Assembly: GCF_029051685.1 (NCBI RefSeq)
Contig: NZ_JAACFT010000006.1
Location: 223,412-287,411, forward strand
Source: Bradyrhizobium sp. CSA207
Lineage (GTDB): Bacteria > Pseudomonadota > Alphaproteobacteria > Rhizobiales > Xanthobacteraceae
Direction: 5' to 3'
DNA: 64,000 bases
In this document: one piece after another, positions 36,072 through 45,196 of the stretch
Numbering within the stretch: position 1 is the first letter of the stretch
Layout of the letters: every line of letters starts with the position of its first letter
Translations under genes and position numbers: made by a program
Notes under the pieces: model-generated
What the model saw: only the letters and a program-made list of their open reading frames with translations
Databases searched by the model: none
What the model was told of the DNA's origin: nothing

Positions 36072-37886
36072 CTACAGCCTGATCGAGCCGTCCACGATCT
36101 GCGCATATGTCTCTTCGTCCAGCGCGACATAGGCGCCGGATTTCGGCTCGGCCATGAACAGCGGATCTGTTATCGCGTTCGGGTCGAGCCCCTCGCGTGC
36201 CAACTCGCCCTTCTTCTGCTTGAACGTCTCGGTCGCGTCGAGCTCGTGCGAGATGCGGATGAAGACCGGCCGCGCATACGGCGGCAATCGCTGCGCCAGA
36301 TGCGCAGGCAGTGCAGCTATGTCAAAGCCCTCGTTCACCACGATCGCGCTCATGCCGGCCCGGCCGTCGGTCCCGGGAATGCCGACGCCATAGGTGGTGG
36401 CGTCAACGACACCGGTGAAATCGCGCACGGCGTCGTTGACCTCCGAGGTCGCGACGTTCTCGCCCTTCCAGCGGAAGGTGTCGCCGATGCGATCGACGAA
36501 GTGGAAGAAGCCCTTGTCGTCGAGCCGCATCAGGTCGCCGGTGCGAAACCAGCAATCACCCTTGGCGAAGACGTCGCGCAAAACCTTCTTCTCGGTCTCT
36601 CCCGCATCGGTATAGCCCTCGAAGCGACCGCCACCCTGATCCGCCGTGCCGATACGGCCGATGGCCTCGCCGGCCTCGCCGCGCGCGCAGGCAATGCAAA
36701 GTCCGTCTTCATTGCGCAGCGGCGCGCCAGTGTCGGGATCGAGCCTGACGAGGCTGGCGGGGAAGCGGTGCGCGAGCAGCGGCGGAACCCGGCCGATCGC
36801 GCCGGGCTGGCCCTCGACGTTGAACAGCGAGAAATTGCCTTCGGTCGCGGCGTAAAATTCGAGAATGCGGGGAATGGCGAAGCGTCCCTGAAAATCCTCC
36901 CAGATGTCGCCGCGCAGGCCGTTGCCGCAGGCGAGCCGCAGGCGGTGGCGGTTCTCGTATTCCGACGGCGGCGCTTTCAGCAGATAGCGGCAGAGTTCGC
37001 CGATATACTGGAACAGCGTGCAATCGTGCCGAACGACGTCATGCCAGAAATTCGACGCCGAGAATTTTTCCGCGATCACGACCGAGCCGCCGGCTGCGAG
37101 CATGCTGCACGGCGCGACGATGCCGCCGACCGAATGGAACAGCGGCAGGCAGTCGTAGAGCCGGTCCTGCGGGGCCGCGCCGGTGAGGCCGGCGAACCAA
37201 AAGCCCCAATTGAGGATGCGGCGGTGACTGATGCTGGCGGCCTTGGGCAGGCCCGTGGTGCCGGACGTGTAGATCAGCAGCGCACGGTCGTCGATGGTGA
37301 CGCCGCCATGCTCATCCGGCGCGAGCGGGCCGTCGTCGAGTGCGGCGAGCGCGACATCGATCGCGCGCTCGCTTCGCGCATCGCCGTGGATCCAGATTTT
37401 TGCGTCCGTCTTCAGATGCGGCGACGCGCTGCCCAGCGTCTCGTCCAGCCCGTGCGCGACAATGAGGTGCGACGGCTTTGCGACATCGATGCAATGGGCG
37501 AGCGACTGCCCCACGAGTTTTGTATTGATCAGCGCGACCACGCCGCCGACGCGGCTGATGCCGAGCCAGGCCGCGACGTAATCGATGCCGTTCGGCATGA
37601 TCAGGCCGATGGTGTCGCCCTTGGCGACGCCGACCGAGCGCGCCCAGCGCACATAGCGGTTGATGCGCTTCGACAGGCCTTGATAGTCGAGGCTTGCGTC
37701 GTCGGTGACCAGCGCAGCGCGATCGGGTTGACGCCGCGCCCAGTCGTCGACGACGTCGGCGAACAGCCGGCCCGGCAATGTCTCGATCCGCGCGGTGAGC
37801 TCGATCGCCTTCAGCCAGATTTTTGAAGCCGAGGGCGCGCGCACAGCTTTCGATTGTTCGATGACGCCGGTGGTCATGCCGTTCAT
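36072..37886 (-). CDS. Long-chain acyl-CoA synthetase (FATP/FadD-like)
   Basis: The 604-residue ANL enzyme has LLIYTSGTTGLPKAA, the FATP-like FQYIGELCRYLLKAPPSE and ILEFYAATEGNFSLFN, RTGDLMRLDDKGFFHFVDRIGDTFRWKGENVATSEV, and TETFKQKKGEL near the C-terminus. These tie it to very-long-chain acyl-CoA synthetases, which make acyl-CoA from fatty acids at the membrane. It is on the same strand as the ACP-ligase-SDR unit, 139 bases upstream, and may feed it. A second ATG three codons in is an alternative start. Confidence 0.88.
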   Translation of the reverse strand: MNGMTTGVIEQSKAVRAPSASKIWLKAIELTARIETLPGRLFADVVDDWARRQPDRAALVTDDASLDYQGLSKRINRYVRWARSVGVAKGDTIGLIMPNGIDYVAAWLGISRVGGVVALINTKLVGQSLAHCIDVAKPSHLIVAHGLDETLGSASPHLKTDAKIWIHGDARSERAIDVALAALDDGPLAPDEHGGVTIDDRALLIYTSGTTGLPKAASISHRRILNWGFWFAGLTGAAPQDRLYDCLPLFHSVGGIVAPCSMLAAGGSVVIAEKFSASNFWHDVVRHDCTLFQYIGELCRYLLKAPPSEYENRHRLRLACGNGLRGDIWEDFQGRFAIPRILEFYAATEGNFSLFNVEGQPGAIGRVPPLLAHRFPASLVRLDPDTGAPLRNEDGLCIACARGEAGEAIGRIGTADQGGGRFEGYTDAGETEKKVLRDVFAKGDCWFRTGDLMRLDDKGFFHFVDRIGDTFRWKGENVATSEVNDAVRDFTGVVDATTYGVGIPGTDGRAGMSAIVVNEGFDIAALPAHLAQRLPPYARPVFIRISHELDATETFKQKKGELAREGLDPNAITDPLFMAEPKSGAYVALDEETYAQIVDGSIRL

Positions 37887-38014
37887 TCTTTCGGAACGTG
37901 TCTGCTGGTCCCGGCAGTTTAGCTCCGTGCGTCCTGCCTAGGCGTTAAGAGACAAGGTAAAACTCGGTTAGCTCCCGATTAACTCTCGTCATCCTTTACC
38001 AAGCCGACGGGAAC

Positions 38015-38151
38015 GGCGTGCGGCCTGGCCCCGCATCGCCGAACTCGGCGCGGTCCCGCTGCACGGCAACGCCAACGCGTTCGGCGGCGTGCTGACCGCG
38101 GAGGCAGAGCGCTGGCGCAAGGTGGTGGAGTTGTCGGGATCAAGAAGGACT
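38015..38151 (+). pseudogene. 3' remnant of a Bug/TctC-type solute-binding protein gene
   Basis: The plus strand reads RIAELGAVPLHGNANAFGG...EAERWRKVVELSG, the usual C-terminal helix of tripartite tricarboxylate (Bug) binding proteins. The last codons fit GIKKD-stop only after a one-base shift near 38137, and nothing upstream of 38015 continues the gene. It is a short decayed fragment, on the opposite strand to its neighbours. Confidence 0.5.
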
Positions 38152-38416
38152 AGGTCGCGACATCTGCTGGCAAGGCGGACCGACGCCCCGGGGACGATCG
38201 CGGCGGGGCGTTCACGGGATAGTAGGGATTGAGATCGCGGGTCGCGGCGCGGCCCCAAGCCGCGGCGCGGCACCGCGGCAGCGAAATGAAGGAGCAGTCG
38301 TACCACTCTCCGCCGCCACCGCTCGAGCCTGAATAGACGTGCATGCAGACGAGATAGCTGGGATCGACGGTCTGCGAGTGAGACGGCGCGGCCATGAGCA
38401 CCGCACCGGCAGTCAC
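38150..38416 (-). pseudogene. Decaying DUF3551 copy
   Basis: The mature part (VDPSYLVCMHVYSG...YDCSFISLPRCRAAAWGRAATRDLNPYY) clearly parallels the intact DUF3551 copy upstream. Two defects show: the signal peptide MHRSVGLM at 38439 is out of frame with TAGAVLMAAPSHSQ by one base, leaving only a GTG start at 38416 with no basic n-region; and the fourth conserved cysteine is Arg. A sequence error could mimic the first but not the second. Confidence 0.6.
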
Positions 38417-38472
38417 ATCAGGCCCACTGAGCGATGCATCAAACCTGTTTCCGGAAGCCGCATCGCCTACCG

Positions 38473-38760
38473 CTACTGCTGCACCTTCTTGTGACGCCGG
38501 CGGGGCGGCAGCGGTTCGTTGAAGGCGTAATAGGGATTGAGGTCGCAGGTCGCGGCAAGGCCCGACGCCGTGGCACGGCATTGCGGCAACGAGGTGAAGG
38601 TGCAGTCAAAGTAGTCACCGCCCCCGCCGCCCAAGCCGCCGCCGCCGCCGGTGTAGCGGTGCATGCATACGGGATAGGCCGGATCGTACCTCTGCGCGCT
38701 GGCATCGGCTGCGCCCAGCAGCGTGAAGATCGCAGTGAGGGTCAGGAACGGCAGGCGCAT
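38473..38760 (-). CDS. DUF3551 small secreted protein
   Basis: The 95-residue protein has a signal peptide (LTLTAIFTLLGAADASA) and four cysteines in the DUF3551 pattern: YPVCMHRYTG, FDCTFTSLPQC, ATCDLNPYY, split by a glycine-rich loop. The family is abundant in Bradyrhizobium and of unknown role. It is followed by a degenerate tandem copy. A weak GGAAC-N17-TGTT motif (38845-38820) lies upstream. Confidence 0.82.
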   Translation of the reverse strand: MRLPFLTLTAIFTLLGAADASAQRYDPAYPVCMHRYTGGGGGLGGGGGDYFDCTFTSLPQCRATASGLAATCDLNPYYAFNEPLPPRRRHKKVQQ

Positions 38761-39004
38761 GAAGAAATCCTCGAATCGGTAACGTCGGCGAAGTCGATGC
38801 CGGCGGGTTCATATGGCACAACATCTCGGCGCACGCGACTGTTCCTAAGGACAGATGACGGCAAGGTGAGGTGTGGCTCGCGTGACGCACATAGCCGCTC
38901 GGCGTTGTTCGCGACCATCACGACAGATACCGTTCCTGGGCAACCTCCTCCCCCGCAAAGGGGAAGGAGCGCAGTGTGAGATGATTTCGCCGTCTACGGG
39001 GCCG

Positions 39005-40882
39005 CTATCCGCCGAGCCCCTGCAATACGAGCCGGTTCAGCCGCGCAGCAAAAGCGGCGGGGTCTTCCGGCAACTCGCCATCGAGGATCTGCGCCTGTTC
39101 GAGCAGGAGCAGGCTGAGGTCGTCGACCACCTTGGAGCCGGCTTGCGCCTTGGTGATCGCAGTCACCAGCGGATGGCGCAAATTGATCTCCAGGATCGGC
39201 TTGGTGGGCTTGCCGCGATTCTGCTGCGCCAGGATGCGCTCCAGCTCGCGGCTCGGCCCCTGGCTGTCGGCGACGAGGCAGGAGGCGGAGTTAGTGAGGC
39301 GCGTCGAGGCCTTGACGTCGCTGACGCGCTCACCGAGCGCGGCCTTGATCACGGCGATGGTGGCGGCTTCGTCGGCGACGGGCTCGTCCTTCTTGGCCTC
39401 GTCGGTCTCGTCGACGCGCGGAATCAGGTCGAGGTTGAGATCGCCCTGGCTCAGCGACTTCAGCGGCTTGCCCTCGAACTCCGACGGCATCGAGGTCCAG
39501 AAGGCGTCGACCGGATCGGACAGCAGCAGCACCTCGATGCCGCGCGCGGTCGCCGCCTCGAGCCGGGGATTGGACTTCAGCCGCTCGATGCTGTCGCCGA
39601 CGAGATAATAGATTTCGGTTTGGTTCGGCTTGAAATCGGCGATGACGTCCTTGAGTGAACGCTTCTCGCCCGATGTGGTGGTGAAGCGCGACAGCGCGAG
39701 CAGCTTTTCGCGGCGTTCGAAATCCTCGTAGATGCCCTCTTTCAGCACCGCGCCGAAGGCGTCCCAGATTTTCGCAAAGTTCTCCGGGTCCTTCTCGGCG
39801 AGGCTTTCGAGCTCGTTGACGACGCGAGTCGCCACAGCTTTCCGGATCTGCATGAGCTGCGGATTGTTCTGAAGCATCTCGCGCGAGATGTTGAGCGGGA
39901 GATCCTCGCTGTCGACGACGCCGCGGATGAAGCGCAGGTAACCCGGCAACAGATCGGCATCGTCGGTGATGAAGACGCGCCGGACGTAGAGCTTCACCCG
40001 GCCCTTGCGCGAGGGTTCGAACAAATCGAACGGCTTTGTCGACGGCGCGAACAGCAGCACGGCGTAGGAATAGCGGCCCTCGGCGCGATAATGCAGCGTC
40101 ATCGCCGGATCATCGAAGGCGGAGCCGATCTGCTGATAGGCCTTCTTGTAGTCCTCGGCCGTCAGCTCCGATTTCGAACGCTGCCACAGCGCGCTCGCCG
40201 AATTGATCTGGCGCGGCTCGCCCTCTTCCGGCACGAGCTCGATGGGGAAGAGGATGTTGTCGGAATAGGCGCCGACGATCCGCTCGATCTCATAAGTCTC
40301 GAGATATTTCTTGGCGTCATCCTTCAAGTGCAGGACGATCTCGGTACCGCGCTGCACGTGCGCGGCCTCTTCCTCACTGGCGCGGGCGATCTCGAAGCCC
40401 GAGCCGCCTGAGGAGGTCCAGCTCCAAACGTCGCTCTCGCCGGCGCGGCGGCTGACCACGACGATCTTCTCGGCGACCATGAAGGCGGAATAGAAGCCGA
40501 CCCCGAACTGGCCGATCAGACCGAGACCGTCTTTGGCCTCCTTCAGTTTCGACACGAAGGCCTTGGTGCCGGAGCGGGCGATGGTGCCGAGATGGTCGAT
40601 CAGCTCCTGCCGCTCCATACCGATGCCGTTGTCGGCGATCGTGAGCGTGGAGGCCGCCTTGTTCGGGGCGATGCGGATCTTGAGCGCGTCGCCCTCACCC
40701 AGCAGCGCCGGATTGGCGATCGCCTCGTAGCGCAATTTGTCGCAAGCGTCCGACGCGTTGGAGACGAGCTCGCGCAGGAAAATATCGGTCTCCGAATAGA
40801 CCGAGTGCACCATGAGGTGCAAAAGCTCGGAAACCTCGGCCTGGAAGGGCTGCGTATGCGCAGCCGTATCTGACGTCGTCAT
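39005..40882 (-). CDS. htpG: Chaperone HtpG (Hsp90)
   Basis: The 625-residue ATP-dependent chaperone shows all GHKL/Hsp90 signatures: [34 protein letters not shown] in the N-domain, then [10 protein letters not shown] in the middle domain. It lacks a MEEVD tail, as in bacterial forms. It acts in the cytosol on unfolded clients. It stands alone, with a 126-base gap to the next upstream gene. Confidence 0.97.
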   Translation of the reverse strand: MTTSDTAAHTQPFQAEVSELLHLMVHSVYSETDIFLRELVSNASDACDKLRYEAIANPALLGEGDALKIRIAPNKAASTLTIADNGIGMERQELIDHLGTIARSGTKAFVSKLKEAKDGLGLIGQFGVGFYSAFMVAEKIVVVSRRAGESDVWSWTSSGGSGFEIARASEEEAAHVQRGTEIVLHLKDDAKKYLETYEIERIVGAYSDNILFPIELVPEEGEPRQINSASALWQRSKSELTAEDYKKAYQQIGSAFDDPAMTLHYRAEGRYSYAVLLFAPSTKPFDLFEPSRKGRVKLYVRRVFITDDADLLPGYLRFIRGVVDSEDLPLNISREMLQNNPQLMQIRKAVATRVVNELESLAEKDPENFAKIWDAFGAVLKEGIYEDFERREKLLALSRFTTTSGEKRSLKDVIADFKPNQTEIYYLVGDSIERLKSNPRLEAATARGIEVLLLSDPVDAFWTSMPSEFEGKPLKSLSQGDLNLDLIPRVDETDEAKKDEPVADEAATIAVIKAALGERVSDVKASTRLTNSASCLVADSQGPSRELERILAQQNRGKPTKPILEINLRHPLVTAITKAQAGSKVVDDLSLLLLEQAQILDGELPEDPAAFAARLNRLVLQGLGG

Positions 40883-41008
40883 GCGTCTATCCGGTCAAAG
40901 GAAAGGGGAAGAAACCCCGGATATAACGCGAAGGGAGAGGGGATCAAGTGGACGTGATAGATCGCCTCCCGGCGGGGGGAAGGGCGATTTGTCCACGGCC
41001 GGCGGGGA

Positions 41009-41413
41009 TCAGGTCAAGCAGCGGCCGGGCTGGAGCAGCTTGGCGACTTCGGTCAGGGAGCTGACCATCGGCTCGCAGGCGATCGTCGGCTTGTTGCGGC
41101 CCTGTTTCTGGTTCTGGTTGGGGAGCAGCACCGGCGGCTTGGCATTGCCGGTCTCGGTCGACGCGGGCACCCGCAGCAAGACGGACGTATCGGCGAGATC
41201 GTTCAGGCGCATCGAGACGGTGCGGGTGGGAGCCGGGGCCTGCTTGAGGTCGGCGAGCCGGTCGGCCTTGCCGGCGCGATTGACGACATCGCCGGATTTG
41301 TCCGCGACCGCCTGCCAGCGGTCGGCGAGATCGTGGCCGAAAGCCAGCTGCGCGGCGCCAAGCGTCGCGACAATCGCGACGGCTCCCAAAAATCCCTTAT
41401 AAATCTGTGACAT
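41009..41413 (-). CDS. Secreted hypothetical protein
   Basis: The 134-residue protein starts at an ATG (41413) with a signal peptide (GFLGAVAIVATLGAAQLAFG). The mature part has a region rich in Asp, Lys and Arg then NQNQKQGRNKP and a cysteine pair near the end (IACEPMVSS...LLQPGRCLT). No family is recognised. The gap upstream holds a candidate sRNA on the opposite strand. Confidence 0.7.
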   Translation of the reverse strand: MSQIYKGFLGAVAIVATLGAAQLAFGHDLADRWQAVADKSGDVVNRAGKADRLADLKQAPAPTRTVSMRLNDLADTSVLLRVPASTETGNAKPPVLLPNQNQKQGRNKPTIACEPMVSSLTEVAKLLQPGRCLT

Positions 41414-41519
41414 GGCAATCGATCCCTCGCCCCATGGCGATCGCGGGAACAACGCAAGCACAGGACCAGGAGTTCTCAACGGCTAAGATCACTTAACCGT
41501 GTGCCAGAAAGTCGCGAGC

Positions 41520-41657
41520 CTCGGAAAATATTTTGCACCCGCCTGGAACGACTCCCGCACCCGGGAGTCGTCACAACAGCCGGCTATTCCCCCCTGCCCC
41601 ATAAGCCGGCGACGTAGGGCGCGACTGTGGTGATGCCAGTCGCGCCCTGCTTTTTTT
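41520..41657 (+). ncRNA. Candidate small RNA with strong 3' terminator
   Basis: Between two minus-strand genes, the plus strand carries a perfect 10-bp hairpin (ACGACTCCCG-CACC-CGGGAGTCGT, 41548-41571), a GCCGGC/GCCGGC stem (41579-41610) whose loop holds CCCCCCTGCCCC, and a textbook terminator: AGGGCGCGACT...AGTCGCGCCCT (41616-41648) then GC and T7. No plus-strand gene precedes it. C-rich loops that could pair with ribosome sites are common in alphaproteobacterial sRNAs. The 5' end and promoter are not located. Confidence 0.55.
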
Positions 41658-41663
41658 GGGAGT

Positions 41664-42263
41664 TCATTTCGCCTTCCCCGCCAGCCACGTCCGTCCCTCG
41701 GCATAGAGCTTCTCGACCTCAGGCCCGGTCAGGCCCGGCATGTCGCGCTTGATCTTGTAGCCGATCAGCTCCTGCATGTAGGCGAGATGGCGGTAGCCTT
41801 CAGGCAGCGCAGCGAGAGCTTGGCTGTCGAGGCGGAGGGTTGCGGCGGGATCGACCGGATCGATCCGGTCCTTCTCGTAGATCGGCTGGCGGCGAACGAT
41901 GCCCCAATGGCCTTGCCGCTTCTCCAGGAAATCATAAAAGCGCCCGGTGCAGACGACGTCGCAGGGCACGTCATGCACTGGCGCGCGCTGCGAGATCGTC
42001 ATCTTGGTCTGGGCGATGGCGCGCTCGCCGGAAATCTCGATGCTGGTGCCGCCGAGGAAATGCAGGATGCGCACGCCCTTGGCGAACCCCTCCTGGCTGA
42101 CACGGATGAAATCCCGTGCCGGCCCCTGAAACCAGGTGGCGGACATCCAGCCTTCGTCGTGCCAGACGGTGGCAAAGCGCTCCCAGTCGCCGGCATCGCG
42201 CCAGACCGCCCAGTTCTCGACGAGGTCGCGGATGGCGAGGCGGTCGAGAAGTTGCTGGTCCAT
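41664..42263 (-). CDS. NTF2/SnoaL-like protein
   Basis: From the ATG at 42263 (GGAGAC upstream) the protein has 199 residues. The segment MDQQLLDRLAIRDLVENWAVWRDAGDWERFATVWHDEGWMSATWFQG begins an NTF2-like domain of the SnoaL/ring-hydroxylating beta type, with an extended C-terminus. These domains bind small hydrophobic ligands or act as isomerases/dehydratases. The reaction is unknown. Confidence 0.75.
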   Translation of the reverse strand: MDQQLLDRLAIRDLVENWAVWRDAGDWERFATVWHDEGWMSATWFQGPARDFIRVSQEGFAKGVRILHFLGGTSIEISGERAIAQTKMTISQRAPVHDVPCDVVCTGRFYDFLEKRQGHWGIVRRQPIYEKDRIDPVDPAATLRLDSQALAALPEGYRHLAYMQELIGYKIKRDMPGLTGPEVEKLYAEGRTWLAGKAK

Positions 42264-42357
42264 GAACACGTCTCCGGTTGCACTGCGGCTGCAACGTGGC
42301 CGCTGCACGAGGTATGAGCGGCGAATTCAACGGCCGTCAAGCGCGGCAAAACGACAG

Positions 42358-42391
42358 GAAAAATCCGGCGCAACCTTGCGGTACGCCGGAT
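42358..42391 (-). terminator. Terminator of phyR
   Basis: On the minus strand ATCCGGCG-(13)-CGCCGGAT is followed by TTTTTCC. It lies 50 bases after the phyR stop. Confidence 0.75.
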
Positions 42392-42441
42392 CGGATTATC
42401 ATCAGCCAATGTCAGGCCGCGGTTACACCGCCGGCGCCTTC

Positions 42442-43248
42442 TTAAGCCGCCGGCGCCCTGGGCGCGCGGTTGCGCGAGTTGCGCTGGAAGAACAGCGCCT
42501 GGCTCGCCACCGCCGACACCATCGCCGGCTGGAACGGCTTCGAGATCAGGAACGCAGGCTCCGGCCGCTCGCCGGTGAGGAAGCGCTCCGGATAGGCGGT
42601 GATGAACACCACCGGCACCTCGAAAGTGCGCAGCAATTCGTTGACGGCGTCCAGGCCCGACGAGCCGTCCGCAAGCTGGATGTCGGCGAGGATCAGGCCG
42701 GGCCGCTTGTTCTTGGCGAGCGCCACCGCATCGGCATGGGTACGCGCGACGCCGACAACGTTGTGCCCGAGGTTCTTCACCAGGCTCTCGAGGTCCATGG
42801 CGATGAAGGTCTCGTCCTCTATGATCAGCACGTCGGTGGCGATCTCGGCAGCCATCTCGCGTCCTGCAGCGTCCGCCAGCCGCCGCGTCTCGGCGACGTC
42901 GGTGTTGAGGATGTAGGCGACTTCCTCTTCCGAAAATCCCTCGAGCGACAGCAGCAGGAACGCCTGCCGCGGCAGCGGCGTGATGTTCGACAGCCGCCGC
43001 TCCGGCGGCATCGGCAGGGTCGCCACTTCGGCGTCATCGTTGACGGAGACCGAATTCCAGATCTGGGTGAACAGCCGGAATAGGCCGACCCGCGGTCCGC
43101 GGCTCTCGTCGAGCACCGACGGGTCTCCCAACATGGCTTCCAACATGGCTGCGACATAGGCGTCGCCGGAGGCCTGGCTGCCCGTCAGGGCACGTGCATA
43201 CCGGCGCAACAACGGCAAGTGCTCAGCAACAAGCTGTGAACGGGACAT
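42442..43248 (-). CDS. phyR: General stress anti-anti-sigma response regulator PhyR
   Basis: PhyR is 268 residues: an N-terminal sigma-like output domain (about 1-130, ending in VAYILNTDVAETRRLADAAG) and a C-terminal receiver with the phospho-acceptor Asp189 in LILADIQLADG and Lys in ISKPFQ. When phosphorylated it binds NepR and frees EcfG. The start at 43248 is chosen because GGAG lies just upstream (inside ATGAATGGAG); earlier frames are not conserved. It is divergent from nepR-ecfG, as usual. Confidence 0.96.
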   Translation of the reverse strand: MSRSQLVAEHLPLLRRYARALTGSQASGDAYVAAMLEAMLGDPSVLDESRGPRVGLFRLFTQIWNSVSVNDDAEVATLPMPPERRLSNITPLPRQAFLLLSLEGFSEEEVAYILNTDVAETRRLADAAGREMAAEIATDVLIIEDETFIAMDLESLVKNLGHNVVGVARTHADAVALAKNKRPGLILADIQLADGSSGLDAVNELLRTFEVPVVFITAYPERFLTGERPEPAFLISKPFQPAMVSAVASQALFFQRNSRNRAPRAPAA

Positions 43249-43320
43249 CCCCACTCCATTCATCGGGCCCAGCCTTGGTGCATAACGAGGGGGAGGCCCT
43301 GGTTCCCCCGCACGGCTGAT

Positions 43321-43345
43321 TACGCTCCAGACCAAGAAAAGTTCC
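43321..43345 (-). promoter_or_regulatory. Candidate EcfG-type promoter of phyR
   Basis: On the minus strand GGAAC (43345-43341), 16-base spacer, CGTA (43324-43321), one base from the CGTT consensus. A plus-strand GGAAC (43355-43359) faces away on the nepR side, so two -35 elements stand back to back within AGTTCC...GGAACT (43340-43360). The plus copy has only an imperfect -10 (CATTG). Confidence 0.5.
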
Positions 43346-43461
43346 GTAAGAGGGGGAACTTTTTATCGAACCTCGCATTGTGCCTAACTAGGGAACGGCT
43401 CCCGGTTGAGAAAATTTCTCTATTTTGCAGTCACTTAACTCGGGGAAACGTGGAACAGGTC

Positions 43462-43695
43462 ATGAAAGATCTCAAGTCTCAAGCCAGCAGAAGCACGACC
43501 CCCGGCAAGGGAGGGCTCACTCCGGAGATTCAATCCCGGATCGGGCACCAACTGCGCGCCATGTACGACGACGTCGTGCGGCAGGGGGTTCCGGATCGGT
43601 TCGCGGAGCTGATCAAGAAGCTTGATGCGCCGGGAGCGACGCCCCAAGTGGAAAATGACGGGGGCTCTAACGACAACAACAATGGGAGGGATTAA
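43462..43695 (+). CDS. nepR: Anti-sigma factor NepR
   Basis: The 77-residue protein carries the NepR core LTPEIQSRIGHQLRAMYDDVVRQGVPDRFAELIKKLD, flanked by disordered polar ends. It sequesters EcfG until PhyR-P binds it. The ATG at 43462 is used; a GTG four codons earlier is an alternative. Its TAA overlaps the ecfG ATG (TAATG), giving tight coupling. Confidence 0.94.
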   Translation: MKDLKSQASRSTTPGKGGLTPEIQSRIGHQLRAMYDDVVRQGVPDRFAELIKKLDAPGATPQVENDGGSNDNNNGRD

Positions 43696-44243
43696 TGCCT
43701 CTCACGGACTCCCTGCGCAATGACATCTTGGCGGCCGTGCCGAGTCTGCGCGCGTTCGCCATCTCACTCAGCGGCAATGCGGACCGTGCCGACGATCTGG
43801 TTCAGGAGACGCTGTTGCGCGCGCTCGCCAACATCGACTCGTTCCAGCCCGGCTCCAACCTGCCGGCGTGGCTGTTCACGATCCTGCGCAACCTGTTCCG
43901 CTCCGACTATCGCAAGCGGCGGCGGGAGGTCGAGGATGCGGAAGGCAACTATGCCAAGACGCTGAAAACGCAGCCCTCGCAGAACGCGCATCTCGAGTTC
44001 GAGGAGTTTCGCACGGCGCTCGAAAAGCTTCCGCAGGACCAGCGCGAAGCCTTGATCCTGGTTGGCGCCTCCGGCTTCTCCTATGAGGACGCAGCCTCGA
44101 TCTGCGGCTGCGCGGTCGGCACCATCAAGAGCCGCGTCAACCGCGCCCGCTCGAAGCTCGCAGCGCTGCTCTATGTCGACGGCGCCGAGGATTTTGGACC
44201 TGACGAGACCGTGCGCGCCGTCATCGGCGGCAGCGGCGGATAG
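43695..44243 (+). CDS. ecfG: General stress ECF sigma factor EcfG
   Basis: The 182-residue ECF15-type sigma factor has region 2 (DRADDLVQETLLRALANIDSF) and region 4 (LPQDQREALILVGASGFSYEDAASICGCAVGTIKSRVNRAR). It directs RNA polymerase to GGAAC-N16/17-CGTT promoters in the general stress response. It overlaps nepR by one base and is followed by a hairpin. Candidate targets in this window are sodB and a small membrane-protein gene at 20728-21066. Confidence 0.96.
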   Translation: MPLTDSLRNDILAAVPSLRAFAISLSGNADRADDLVQETLLRALANIDSFQPGSNLPAWLFTILRNLFRSDYRKRRREVEDAEGNYAKTLKTQPSQNAHLEFEEFRTALEKLPQDQREALILVGASGFSYEDAASICGCAVGTIKSRVNRARSKLAALLYVDGAEDFGPDETVRAVIGGSGG

Positions 44244-44277
44244 CGGCTGACGTCAATCGGACCCAGCGACACATGTA

Positions 44278-44302
44278 AAGACGGCCGTTCAACGGCCGTC
44301 TT
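44278..44302 (+). terminator. Hairpin after ecfG
   Basis: AAGACGGCCGT-TCA-ACGGCCGTCTT, a perfect 11-bp stem 35 bases past the stop, between ecfG and the convergent nitroreductase gene. The A and T bases at the stem ends make it usable in both directions. Confidence 0.75.
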
Positions 44303-44349
44303 CGTGAGAGTACTTCCTGCGCAGCACGCAAGCGATGCGACCGCTGCCG

Positions 44350-45057
44350 TCAGTCCTCCACAAACGTCACGGTATCAGCGACGCTCGCCCGCGAGGTGCG
44401 GTAGCTGTTGACCTTGTGGGCGTGGTCGGCATAGCCGAACGAGATGCCGCAGACGACGCGGCGGTCGTCCGAAAGATTAAAGTGACGTCGGATCAGGCCG
44501 GAATGGCGCGCTAATGCCGCCTGCGGAATGGTGCCGAGCCCGCGCGCCTGGGCGGCCAGCATGAAATTGCTGACATAGGCGCCGCAATCGATCGCGCCAT
44601 AGATGCCGAGCGGCTCGTTGGTGTGGATGATCGCCACATGCGGCGCGCCGAAGAAATTGTAATTCTCCAGCGCCTGTTTCGCATAGGCCGCCTTGTCGCC
44701 GCGGGCGATGCCCAGCGTGTTGTAGAGCTGGAAGCCGCTTTCGCGTCGGCGCTCCAGATAGGTACCGACATATTCGCGCGGCGGCGTGAAATCGTAGTCA
44801 TCGCCAAGACCGCTAGAGGCCTCCTTGTAGATCAGCTTGCGGAAGCGCTCCTTGGCCTCGCCGCTGGCGATGACGACCTGCCAGGGCTGGCTGTTGCACC
44901 AGGACGCGGTGCGCTGCGCGGTCTTCAGCACGTGCTCGATGGTGGCGCGATCGACCTGCTTCGGCAGGAAAGCGCGGACCGAGTAACGCTCATTGAGGAG
45001 CTCTTCGAGCACGCCGATGCGGCCTTCGGTGGTGTGAGTGGGCGATTTCGCATCCAT
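44350..45057 (-). CDS. Nitroreductase-family flavoenzyme
   Basis: The 235-residue protein has the FMN nitroreductase pattern RYSVRAF, ASWCNSQPWQVVIASG, and NFMLAAQARGLGTIPQAAL with a C-terminal GISFGYAD. The enzyme reduces nitro groups or quinones with NAD(P)H. It is last on the minus strand after the acyl-CoA dehydrogenases, 139 bases away; a shared role is not shown. Confidence 0.9.
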   Translation of the reverse strand: MDAKSPTHTTEGRIGVLEELLNERYSVRAFLPKQVDRATIEHVLKTAQRTASWCNSQPWQVVIASGEAKERFRKLIYKEASSGLGDDYDFTPPREYVGTYLERRRESGFQLYNTLGIARGDKAAYAKQALENYNFFGAPHVAIIHTNEPLGIYGAIDCGAYVSNFMLAAQARGLGTIPQAALARHSGLIRRHFNLSDDRRVVCGISFGYADHAHKVNSYRTSRASVADTVTFVED

Positions 45058-45196
45058 GGCGCGGCCTTTTCGTCTGCGTGGGTGAGCCGAAGGCGTAACC
45101 TACCTCTTTTGTTTCAGCATTGGCAGAAGTGGTGGGTTACGCCGGGCGGATTGCGCTTCGCGCATCCGCAGGGCTAACCCACCCTACAGCCCTTCT

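Noticed and set aside
37897..37930. GGAAC-N18-AGTT motif upstream of the FATP-like ligase
   Set aside because: Spacing is too long and it points away from the ligase toward a pseudogene fragment.
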